DNA of 52,921 bases from assembly GCA_900315955.1 (NCBI GenBank), contig ONBC01000005.1:1-52921 (forward strand), written 5' to 3'. A program made the position numbers and the translations under genes. Shown here piece by piece: positions 1 to 6,752 of this stretch. The DNA is from an uncultured Prevotella sp. (GTDB lineage Bacteria; Bacteroidota; Bacteroidia; Bacteroidales; Bacteroidaceae). Below the pieces are notes generated by a model. That model did no database searches, was not told where the DNA came from, and saw nothing but the letters and a program-made list of their open reading frames with translations. Every line of letters begins with the position of its first letter. Position 1 is the first letter of the stretch.

Positions 1-1
1 T

Positions 2-283
2 GTCTATCGGGTGAGTGTGGTTCACGAGCGGCAGTCTTATTACCGCACGGACAATCTCTATTACGATCCTGCCTCGCTCACCGAGCTCACCGGTCAGGGC
101 CCGTGGGCGGGTCGCTACCGGAAGGCGAGTGCGGCCGACAAACTATTGAGAATGACCCTCGACCTCCATGACGGGCGGATCTCTGGCTTAGCCGGAAAAA
201 TTCTCATGTTCGTAGCCTCGCTCATCGGTGCCTCGCTACCCGTCACGGGATTGGTCCTGTATATTAAGAGGAGAAAGCGCTGA
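2..283 (+). CDS. PepSY-associated TM helix protein, C-terminal part
   Basis: Only the last ~93 codons are in the window; the frame is open back to base 2, so the gene starts upstream. The visible part has a short extracytoplasmic stretch with a YYDPASL-like segment and a D-H-G-R-I-SGL motif, followed by one hydrophobic helix (about GKILMFVASLIGASLPVTG) and a very basic end (YIKRRKR). This is the usual ending of PepSY-TM proteins of Bacteroidota, which sit in the inner membrane and often accompany iron or siderophore uptake genes. The role here cannot be read because the neighbours on the left are missing. The family call is fairly safe; substrate and partner are unknown. Confidence 0.7.
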   Translation, partial: VYRVSVVHERQSYYRTDNLYYDPASLTELTGQGPWAGRYRKASAADKLLRMTLDLHDGRISGLAGKILMFVASLIGASLPVTGLVLYIKRRKR

Positions 284-409
284 GCTATCCTGACAGTTGC
301 TCGAACCGATCCTCTCGCCTGCCATTCCGCTCACTGTCCGGGCATGGCAAATGTCAAGATATTTTTTGGAGAGCACCGAAGATTTTTTGCTAAGCCTCTT
401 AGCAATTAA

Positions 410-455
410 CCCACTCTCCAGTTAGTTACTTTATTACGCTGTTTTGAAGAGTGGG
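410..455 (-). terminator. possible weak terminator of the BspA-like gene
   Basis: Eight-base arms at 410-417 and 448-455 (CCCACTCT / AGAGTGGG) lie just beyond the stop of the minus-strand gene and can pair across a ~30-nt loop. A second small hairpin (TGCTAAG/CTTAGCA) lies at 388-404. Neither is followed by a convincing U-run on the minus strand, so factor-independent termination is uncertain. Confidence 0.25.
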
Positions 456-482
456 CTTATATGTTCTGAGGTGGTACGACTG

Positions 483-1997
483 TTATTTGTTCAGCATCAC
501 CTTCTTACCTCCATGAATGTAAATGCCTGGATGGGTGGGTTTGTTTCCCAAGGGTATGCCGTCGAGAGTGTAGTAGGGAGCGTAGGAGTCAGTCGTCTGT
601 TTCATCTCACTGATTCCCGTGGGCGTTTTATCAATGTAGATAGACAGCATCTTGGCTCCTGCTGAGCTTTTGAGCAGCCGCAGATAGGCCTTGTTATATT
701 GCAGAAAGTCGTCGTTGCTGTACCGGCGAAACTCTCCGCTGTACAGTCCATAGCACATATAGTTTTCCGGCTGGCCGTATATATAGGTCTCGGCCGGTAC
801 GCCTACGAGCAGGTTCCCACTAAGATTAGGTTCCTGATTGTCGCTGGTGTAATCTTTTTCGCCTATCTGATAGTAGTAGGTTTTGTTCGGCTCGTCAACT
901 TTTATGATGACGCCCGTATACTCGTCGTGGTTCGCTCCGTTGCGTGACGGGACATAATCAATTTCTTTCAGCGTCACCTTGTCTTTGTTGACCGATGATG
1001 CATAATAGGCCTTTATGCCCGAAGAAGTCTCCGCGTTGCTCAGGTCTACATCGAAGTCGCGGCACAATGTGGTATAGGTCTTTGTGGCATTGATGGGCAC
1101 TTTATACTGATAAGTGGTTGAGATCCAGGCTTTCAGATCATTTAAATGATTGTTATAAACAGACTTCTTAACGTAAATTGTTGCATCCTTCCTAAGATCT
1201 ATATTTTTTGCAGTTGGTAGGCTCGTCTTGCCATCCCATAGGTAGAATATCGACGTAATGTCTGAGTTATAGAATGCACCGCTGCCTATTTTCGTCACGC
1301 TTGCCGGTATTGTTAATTCTTGTTTTAGAGGATGTTTTGGATTAACATCAGAAGCATTAGCAAAAGCATCTTCCCCGATTGTCTTAAGGTAACTTGGCAG
1401 TACGATATGTGTGAAAGGGTTGAAGTTGAATGCATAATTGCAGATATTCTCTACTGTAGAAGGAACGATGTAGTTGGCAACGACCTTCGATTTCTCAATG
1501 GCTGGAGGACAGTAGATGAGGTTTTTCATGTCGTAATCGTACAGCACTCCGCATTCATCTACCCTAAAGTGGGTGTTGCCTTCTGCCACAATGATACTCT
1601 TCAGGCTGCTGCATTCTCGGAACACTGAGAGATCGGAGATGTCCAAACTCGTGAGTGTCTCGGGCAAGCTGATGGATTCTAACGATGTGCAACGGCCGAA
1701 GGCAGATCTCCCTATGGTGGTGACACCCTCGCTGACCACGACAGTCTTGAGCGTTTTGTTACCATCAAAAGCAAAATTTTTGATGGTTGTTACGTGATAA
1801 GTCGTGTTATTATACTCCACTGTACCCGGTATAATAAGATCAGTGATGGTATTGTCATCAATGCCTTCTACCTGTACAGTATTGTTCTCAGTGTTGAGAA
1901 CACTGTATTGGATGTTGTTTACGGTGAATAATGTGGTGGCAGCTTGTGTGCTTGCGAAGGCCAATGCAAGCAAGAGTACAATTATAATTCTCTTCAT
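483..1997 (-). CDS. BspA-like leucine-rich-repeat surface protein
   Basis: A 504-residue secreted protein. A clear Sec signal peptide (MKRIIIVLLLALAFASTQA) is followed at residues ~40-290 by BspA-type LRR_5 repeats, recognisable by phrases such as 'LKTVVVSEGVTTIGRSAF' and 'LTIPASVTKIGSGAFYNS'. The C-terminal half lacks repeats and ends in a Prevotella-type tail (YYTLDG...GIYIHGGKKVMLNK), a short beta-rich ending common on exported proteins of this group. BspA-like proteins of oral and gut Bacteroidota mediate adhesion to fibronectin, fibrinogen or other cells; the ligand here is unknown. It is preceded by a small peptide gene (2058-2219) under one promoter, so the two probably form an operon. 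Confidence 0.85.
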   Translation of the reverse strand: MKRIIIVLLLALAFASTQAATTLFTVNNIQYSVLNTENNTVQVEGIDDNTITDLIIPGTVEYNNTTYHVTTIKNFAFDGNKTLKTVVVSEGVTTIGRSAFGRCTSLESISLPETLTSLDISDLSVFRECSSLKSIIVAEGNTHFRVDECGVLYDYDMKNLIYCPPAIEKSKVVANYIVPSTVENICNYAFNFNPFTHIVLPSYLKTIGEDAFANASDVNPKHPLKQELTIPASVTKIGSGAFYNSDITSIFYLWDGKTSLPTAKNIDLRKDATIYVKKSVYNNHLNDLKAWISTTYQYKVPINATKTYTTLCRDFDVDLSNAETSSGIKAYYASSVNKDKVTLKEIDYVPSRNGANHDEYTGVIIKVDEPNKTYYYQIGEKDYTSDNQEPNLSGNLLVGVPAETYIYGQPENYMCYGLYSGEFRRYSNDDFLQYNKAYLRLLKSSAGAKMLSIYIDKTPTGISEMKQTTDSYAPYYTLDGIPLGNKPTHPGIYIHGGKKVMLNK

Positions 1998-2057
1998 AGT
2001 CTTTCCTCCCTGATTTAATCATTCCATAAGTTGTTAGTGGGGGAAAAACTCTCTTCA

Positions 2058-2219
2058 TCATCTAAGGAAGGTTCTTGTACCCCCCCATTGCTTCGAATCG
2101 CTATCTCTTACCTTCATTAATGGCGATCCGATACGCATTTCCTCATCTTCGAGCAGATTTCCCATCAGCTTTAGCCTAATAACTTGGGCTTGGGGATGTT
2201 CATACTTTTTTTTCATCAT
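2058..2219 (-). CDS. small Prevotella-type peptide (53 aa), unknown function
   Basis: An ORF of 53 codons starting with tandem ATG codons at 2219 and stopping at 2058-2060. The product begins MMKKKYEHPQAQVIRLKL and contains an acidic LLEDEEM stretch and a C-terminal QWGG. The arrangement 'M-K-K-x-Y-x-x-P-x-x-x-V-I-x-L ... LL' recurs in tiny uncharacterised proteins of Prevotella and relatives (my recollection of the family pattern, not a search). It has no signal peptide or membrane helix. It lies between a well-formed promoter (2308-2337) and the BspA-like gene, 60 nt upstream of that start, so co-transcription is likely. A function cannot be assigned; a peptide or leader role, or a regulator of the surface protein, are possibilities. 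Confidence 0.6.
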   Translation of the reverse strand: MMKKKYEHPQAQVIRLKLMGNLLEDEEMRIGSPLMKVRDSDSKQWGGTRTFLR

Positions 2220-2307
2220 TGTGAATCTGTTAAAATTGATAATTAAAAATCTATAGATATGATTATGAATAACAATGTCAAGTGTTGCAATAATTTTTTA
2301 ACGAAGG

Positions 2308-2337
2308 CAAAGTTATGTATTTTTTCGAATAATACAA
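2308..2337 (-). promoter_or_regulatory. sigma-ABfr type promoter for peptide + BspA unit
   Basis: On the minus strand the -7 element is TAACTTTG (2315-2308), an exact match to TAnnTTTG, and a TTG core of the -33 element lies at 2337-2335 with a 19-nt spacer. Transcription would start near 2301, leaving ~80 nt before the small peptide gene and ~300 nt before the BspA-like start. Confidence 0.7.
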
Positions 2338-2497
2338 TTTATTATTAGCATATATTAATGCAAATTAGTTAAATTAAGCGCAATGTTCTTTCAGGGTGTA
2401 TTTCTTTTCTTCATATTGCAAGAAGGTTAAATTAGCTTTTGACTGTTTGCTTATGGATATAACTGATAAAACATATCATTCGGTGCAAAGCTATTCG

Positions 2498-2876
2498 AAT
2501 GTCAAGATATTTTTTCCGCAACCCCCGCTGAGAATCGCTTCTTTTCCAACGGGTGGCTCCTTGCTCGAAAAGAAGCGATTCTTGAGTTCGGCTTGCAAGA
2601 TACTATGAATCAAGATGTTATATGCGTCTTCCTTTAGAAGGTCCTTTCTTGTCTCTTCATGTTGCCGACCTGACTACTGTTAGGAAGCCAACTATTAACT
2701 GTTATGTCACCTTCATTTAACGGTTATGTACCCTACCTTACTGCGGTTAGGTAGGGTAGATAACTATAGTAAGGTCCATTCTCTAACTTTCTTTTTCTCT
2801 TTTCTCGGCTTGCACAACCTACTTTTGCTCTCTCTTTCATTAATTTTCATTGTCCTGACTTTTTACTTTTTGTAAA
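2498..2876 (+). repeat. dispersed intergenic repeat, copy 1
   Basis: Intergenic element that recurs in inverted orientation at 22427-22810. Both edges are exact: bases 2519-2537 equal the complement of 22775-22793 (19 nt) and 2848-2876 equal the complement of 22427-22455 (29 nt). The interior is diverged but collinear, with shared 'TTTAACGGTTA' and 'AAGGTCCA' tracts. Copy 1 holds a perfect 16-bp hairpin (2531-2546 with 2567-2582) and a 10-bp hairpin (TACCCTACCT 2729-2738 with 2749-2758). The first 18 nt (2498-2515) also occur at 350-367. No ORF in it looks coding. This element fills most of the gap before the FecR gene; the rest (2877-3069) holds only a short GTGATGAGTGA repeat. Confidence 0.75.
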
Positions 2877-3069
2877 ATAAAATCATAGTGGTGATGAGTG
2901 AAGAGTGATGAGTGATTTATATTTAACTTGTTTCCTCTTGTCTTATTGAAAAAAGGCTTATGTAGTTTCCGGTAGGGTTGTCACACCAAAATATTATGAA
3001 AAAAAATGGAGAAGGGGGGTGGGTTGTCGGAATCTGAGTTGTTACCTTAATGAATGCGATCACAAAGCC

Positions 3070-4056
3070 ATGCAGATGACAGACGATATAAAAGCCATAG
3101 CCGTGCGCTATTTCGAGGGAACTATTACCCCAGAAGAGGAACAGGTACTGTTTCAATACTTGAGACAGGACGCTGTCCATCTGTCTGCTTTCCGTCGATG
3201 GGAGTCAGAGTGGCAGGCTGGTCATATTATGGATGAGCGCATAAGCCTGTCCTTTGCCAAGGTTATGGGACGTTGGCAGTCGATGGGCAAAGCCGGAAAG
3301 TCGGCTGTGCGCTCTCGCTTCGTCGTTCTGCGTGGGGTGGCTGCTGCAGCGGCCGTTGCCGTGTTGATGGTGATAAGTGGCGTGATCGCTTATTGGATTG
3401 GGTCAAGCCGGTCTGCGCAGCAGTATGCGTTGACTGCACCAAAGGGCAGCAAGACTCACGTGCTGTTGCCTGACAGCACAGAAGTGTGGCTCAACGCTGG
3501 CAGTACCCTGCGCTATGGTTCCGATTTCAATGAGTCAGACCGCCATGTGAAACTCGATGGAGAGGGCTATTTTCTGGTACGGCATAAGCATGACGGTCAG
3601 GAGTTCACGGTCCATACCAACGACTACGATGTGGTGGTGAAAGGCACACGCTTCACGGTGTCGGCCTATGCTGACGACCCTAAAGTGACGACTTCCCTGC
3701 TGCAGGGCAGCGTCTGCATCCATCATGGATCTGAGCAGATGATGATGAAACCCGGCGAAACGGTGATGCTTGACCGTGGCACGGGAGAGCTGAAGAAATT
3801 CAGCAACAGTGACAGGCAGCATATATGGACGAACAGCGGCGCTGACTACGGCGAGATTACACTCGGCGAGTTTGCTAAAATACTATCACGCCAATACGAT
3901 GTGGATATTAATATCCCCTCGGCAAAGCTGAAGGTGACGCGGTTGTCTATCTCCATTACAAGTGAGATGAAACTGGAGGACTTGTTGCAGGCGTTGCGTC
4001 AAGTCACCGGCACAAAAATTGTGCGTCATGGACGGCAGCTGACTATCGAGAGATAG
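3070..4056 (+). CDS. FecR-type anti-sigma factor (orphan)
   Basis: Predicted 328-residue inner-membrane anti-sigma factor. The N-terminal cytoplasmic part (~1-90, MQMTDDIKAIAVRYFEG...) would bind an ECF sigma factor. A single membrane helix follows (~GVAAAAAVAVLMVISGVIAYW), then the periplasmic FecR domain (APKGSKTHVLLPDSTEVWLNAGS; LDGEGYFLV) and a C-terminal DUF4974/STN-like domain (GEITLGEFAKILSRQYDVDI). The ATG at 3070 was chosen over an upstream GTG because it begins the typical FecR N-terminus. Normally an ECF sigma gene lies directly upstream; here there is none, only a repeat-filled gap. The next gene is a truncated STN-type SusC. The nearest sigma gene is 2 kb downstream (6123) and has its own FecR, so cross-talk or decay are both possible. 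Confidence 0.88.
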   Translation: MQMTDDIKAIAVRYFEGTITPEEEQVLFQYLRQDAVHLSAFRRWESEWQAGHIMDERISLSFAKVMGRWQSMGKAGKSAVRSRFVVLRGVAAAAAVAVLMVISGVIAYWIGSSRSAQQYALTAPKGSKTHVLLPDSTEVWLNAGSTLRYGSDFNESDRHVKLDGEGYFLVRHKHDGQEFTVHTNDYDVVVKGTRFTVSAYADDPKVTTSLLQGSVCIHHGSEQMMMKPGETVMLDRGTGELKKFSNSDRQHIWTNSGADYGEITLGEFAKILSRQYDVDINIPSAKLKVTRLSISITSEMKLEDLLQALRQVTGTKIVRHGRQLTIER

Positions 4057-4184
4057 CTTTACTGTGCTTTGTCTTTAAGGCTGCAATGAAGGTTTCAAAT
4101 GCCATGTGCAGCTGTGTTGATACTGCTCCAATCTTCAAGACACATTTTCAATTATTTATAATAAAGCTATAAAACCTACAAGCA

Positions 4185-5054
4185 ATGAACAAAAAGCATG
4201 ACAGACTGTTGAAAGTCTTTCTGAGTGCTGCTTTTCTCTTGGGCTCCATGGGTCTTTCGGCCCAGACGGTCACCAAAACGTTCCGCAACGCTTCACTGCG
4301 CAGCGTGTTGGAGGAGATTAAGCATCAGACCAAGCTCTCAGTCATCTACAACGTGGATGATGTGAAAACTGCCGGCAAGGTGACAGCCTCTTTTAAGGAC
4401 GCTCCCGTGGGCACCGTTCTTAACGAGGTGTTAGGCTCCGGTCTCTCTTATTCCATCAATGGTAAAATGATTACCATTCACAAGCGTAATGCTCGCCCTG
4501 TCAGGCAACAGCAGAAATCCTCAACGGCTCCTAAGCAGTCGGTAAAGGGGCAGGTACTTGACGAGAACGGTGAACCTATCATCGGTGCTACAATTCGTGT
4601 GAAAGGTGAAAAAGAAGCCACTGTTACCGACATCGATGGTAACTTCACTATCAATGCTGCCAACGGAGCTGAACTTGAAGTGAGCTACTTAGGTTATGTC
4701 ACAAAGAGTGTGGCAGCCAATGGCGATTTTGTTGGCGTGAAGATGTCGCAGAACACGCAAGCCCTGAATGAGGTGGTGGTTACCGCCCTTGGCATTAAGA
4801 AGGAGGCAAAGGCCCTGAGCTACAATGTGCAGCAGCTCAACAGCGACGACATCACCGGTGTAAAGGATGCCAACTTCATGAATGCCCTCGCCGGCAAGGT
4901 GGCCGGTGTGGAGATTTCAAGCAGCTCCTCAGGTATCGGTGGTGGCGTGAAGGTCGTCATGCGTGGTGCCAAGTCAATCAGCAACAACAACAATGTGCTC
5001 TATGTCATTGACGGTATTCCTATGCCGTCACTCCAGACCACGCAGCCAAACTAA
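4185..5054 (+). CDS. truncated SusC-like protein: STN + carboxypeptidase-like + half plug
   Basis: A 289-residue fragment of a family that is normally ~1000-1100 residues. Visible in order: signal peptide (ending GSMGLSAQ), STN signalling domain (~27-105, FRNASLRSVLEEIKHQ), a CarboxypepD_reg-like domain (~118-195, GQVLDENGEPIIGATI) and the first half of the TonB plug (NEVVVTALGIKKEAKALS ... VLYVIDGIP). It stops before the rest of the plug and all 22 barrel strands, so it cannot be a transporter. It is closely similar to the same part of the full SusC at 7997. The TAA stop sits inside a long hairpin (5051-5109). What remains is the part that would signal to a FecR, and the gene directly follows an orphan FecR. 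It may be a deletion remnant or a stand-alone signalling module. Confidence 0.75.
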   Translation: MNKKHDRLLKVFLSAAFLLGSMGLSAQTVTKTFRNASLRSVLEEIKHQTKLSVIYNVDDVKTAGKVTASFKDAPVGTVLNEVLGSGLSYSINGKMITIHKRNARPVRQQQKSSTAPKQSVKGQVLDENGEPIIGATIRVKGEKEATVTDIDGNFTINAANGAELEVSYLGYVTKSVAANGDFVGVKMSQNTQALNEVVVTALGIKKEAKALSYNVQQLNSDDITGVKDANFMNALAGKVAGVEISSSSSGIGGGVKVVMRGAKSISNNNNVLYVIDGIPMPSLQTTQPN

Positions 5055-5113
5055 AGAGGTCTTCATATTGGCCTTCCGTTCCTCCAGGCCAACACGAAGA
5101 CCTCTTTAGTTTT
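5051..5113 (+). terminator. strong hairpin with T-run overlapping the stop codon
   Basis: Perfect 14-bp outer arms (CTAAAGAGGTCTTC 5051-5064, complement 5096-5109) and a 7-bp inner stem (TTGGCCT 5068-5074 / AGGCCAA 5086-5092), followed by TTTT at 5110-5113. It has the form of an intrinsic terminator. The stop codon of the truncated SusC gene (5052-5054) lies in the left arm, and the DUF1573 gene starts 5 nt after the T-run. Confidence 0.75.
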
Positions 5114-5118
5114 AACAA

Positions 5119-5910
5119 ATGAGCGTGAAAAATCATTTTCAGCTGTGGCGATGCCGCTTAGTGTTCTTAGTGTCGGCACTCATTGCTTGCTGTAGCATGA
5201 TGGCTCAAGGCGGGACGGAGCCTTCATTCTTTTCTTCTTTCCGTCCGGACAAGAAGGTTTACAATTTTGGCAAGATAAAGGAGAAAGACGGCAAGGTGAG
5301 TCACGTGTTCCGTTTTACAAACGGCAGCAAGATACCAGTTGCCATCACAATGGTCGATGCCTCATGCGGATGCACTACGGCTGAATATACTCACGAGGTC
5401 ATTCGGCCGGGCAAGAGTGGCATGGTGAAAGTGACGTTCAATCCAGCATTCCGTCCGGGCCATTTCTCCAAAGAAGTCCGCGTGTTTCTCAATAATGGTC
5501 GTTACTACGTGCGCTGTTGGGTGGAAGGTAATGTGGTCGGCTATCTTCATCCCGTTACGGAGGATTATCCCTATGCTTTTGGGCGCGGCCTTTATATGAG
5601 TTTGGCACTTCTGCCGTTTTCCTCGCCGGGTGTTGGGCAAACGGCCTCGCTGCGCTTAGGCATAGCTAACGATACCGACAAGCCTATGACGGTAACTTTT
5701 ACGAGACATCCGAACAACCGTGTGCTGAAAATGCCCGAACGTGTTAAACTTGCTGCCAAAGAACGACGGTATATTGATGTTTCCTACACTTTCTATCGTG
5801 CATATCTCTACGACCGTCAAATCTGGTTGCATGTGAATGTCAACGGTAAGCCTGTCAAGTCAATGAAGGTGATATGGTTTGGTAGTGGCAATGTGCTTCA
5901 TGTTAAATAA
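5119..5910 (+). CDS. DUF1573 domain exported protein
   Basis: A 263-residue exported protein. Residues ~1-30 are a signal region (LVFLVSALIACCSMMAQG). Residues ~40-135 form a DUF1573 immunoglobulin-like domain: YNFGKIKEKDGKVSHVFRF, then the hallmark DASCGCTTAEYT and GKSGMVKVTFNP. The second half is a further beta-rich stretch without a recognised motif. DUF1573 proteins are very common in Bacteroidota and their role is unknown; the SCGCT motif is conserved in the family. The start lies 5 nt after a terminator-like hairpin, so it is either read through from the FecR/SusC-fragment transcript or uses a promoter inside that region. It is the last gene of this small locus. Confidence 0.8.
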   Translation: MSVKNHFQLWRCRLVFLVSALIACCSMMAQGGTEPSFFSSFRPDKKVYNFGKIKEKDGKVSHVFRFTNGSKIPVAITMVDASCGCTTAEYTHEVIRPGKSGMVKVTFNPAFRPGHFSKEVRVFLNNGRYYVRCWVEGNVVGYLHPVTEDYPYAFGRGLYMSLALLPFSSPGVGQTASLRLGIANDTDKPMTVTFTRHPNNRVLKMPERVKLAAKERRYIDVSYTFYRAYLYDRQIWLHVNVNGKPVKSMKVIWFGSGNVLHVK

Positions 5911-5978
5911 ATAATTCGTGTGTCAGCATGGTTAGTGAAATTTTGCAGATAAAATTATCCTGTTTGTAATATTTTGCC

Positions 5979-5986
5979 TATTTTTG
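5979..5986 (+). promoter_or_regulatory. -7 promoter element upstream of the ECF sigma operon
   Basis: TATTTTTG matches TAnnTTTG. A TTTG lies at 5963-5966 but with a spacer of only 12 nt, so a proper -33 box is not evident. A transcript starting near 5993 would begin just ahead of the 39-codon ORF at 6007. Confidence 0.45.
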
Positions 5987-6006
5987 CAACATAAAAGCCA
6001 GCAAGA

Positions 6007-6126
6007 ATGAGAATCGTTGCAGACAATAAAGCATTATTTGATGCCTTGCGGAGTGGGCTTAAAGACAATGCAGATATTGATTATCCGTTGGTTGTGGCCT
6101 TGCTTCTGCTCCTTCTTCACGCATGA
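6007..6126 (+). CDS. small ORF (39 aa) translationally overlapping the sigma gene
   Basis: ATG at 6007 opens a 39-codon frame (starts MRIVADNKALFDALRSG, ends in a leucine-rich LVVALLLLLLHA tail) whose TGA at 6124-6126 overlaps the ATG of the sigma gene at 6123 (ATGA). It starts right after a -7 promoter element. The overlap suggests translational coupling; the peptide has a hydrophobic tail that could be a membrane anchor, or it may simply be a leader. No family is recognised, so coding status rests on arrangement alone. Confidence 0.35.
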   Translation: MRIVADNKALFDALRSGLKDNADIDYPLVVALLLLLLHA

Positions 6127-6704
6127 AAAAGACCGAAGTTAATCGATTCATGGAAAGCCAATCACAGTTTGACAGCCTGTTCAAGCGCGTCTATCCCAAG
6201 CTGTTCTTCTATGCACGTGGCATTGTAGGCAATGATGATGATGCCGAGGATGTTGTCGAGGATGTGTTTGTTGAGCTTTGGAGACGACGCGATGAGATGG
6301 AGTGGGGCGACAAGATAGAGGCATATATCTATCGTGCCGTCTTTACGCGTTCCATCAATTTGTTGCGCATGGCCAACCGAAGCGAGGAGCAGTTGTCGCT
6401 GCTCACGGCCATCAATGACCGCCGTATGGCTTATCTCGAGAGCGAGTCGGGCAATCCTCAGCACGACGCTGAGGTGACCGATCTTCGTCAGGCCATTGAT
6501 GAGGCTCTTAGTGCTTTGCCCGCCAAAAGCCGGCAGGTCTTCCAAATGAGTTATATCGACGGTCTCCGACATCAGGAGATAGCCCACGAGTTGGGCATCT
6601 CTGTGCGCACGGTAGAGGCTCACATCTATACAGCATTGCGCCTTTTGCGTAAACGGTTGGAGGGTACGAGAGCGTGGATGAAAATATTTTTATATTTTAT
6701 CTAA
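6123..6704 (+). CDS. ECF RNA polymerase sigma factor (sigma-70 family, Bacteroidota type)
   Basis: A 193-residue ECF sigma factor. Region sigma2 is at ~15-90 (FDSLFKRVYPKLFFYARG ... DDAEDVVEDVFVELWRR), and sigma4 at ~120-180 with the helix-turn-helix DGLRHQEIAHELGISVRTVEAHI. The start at 6123 overlaps the small ORF above; an internal ATG at 6150 (MESQSQFDSLF) is an equally likely start because most relatives begin close to the FDxLY motif. It is followed by its FecR anti-sigma gene 48 nt downstream and then by an STN-bearing SusC gene, the standard trans-envelope relay in which substrate binding by SusC releases the sigma factor to transcribe susC/susD and the following genes. Confidence 0.93.
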   Translation: MKKTEVNRFMESQSQFDSLFKRVYPKLFFYARGIVGNDDDAEDVVEDVFVELWRRRDEMEWGDKIEAYIYRAVFTRSINLLRMANRSEEQLSLLTAINDRRMAYLESESGNPQHDAEVTDLRQAIDEALSALPAKSRQVFQMSYIDGLRHQEIAHELGISVRTVEAHIYTALRLLRKRLEGTRAWMKIFLYFI

Positions 6705-6752
6705 GTATATTGTCTGCTTCAGTTGTTATATAATTGTGCTTCAAATCTTCAC

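Noticed and set aside
2396-2608. Plus-strand frame of 70 codons upstream of the orphan FecR
   Set aside because: It runs through the dispersed repeat and its hairpin arms; the second copy of the repeat does not preserve the frame.
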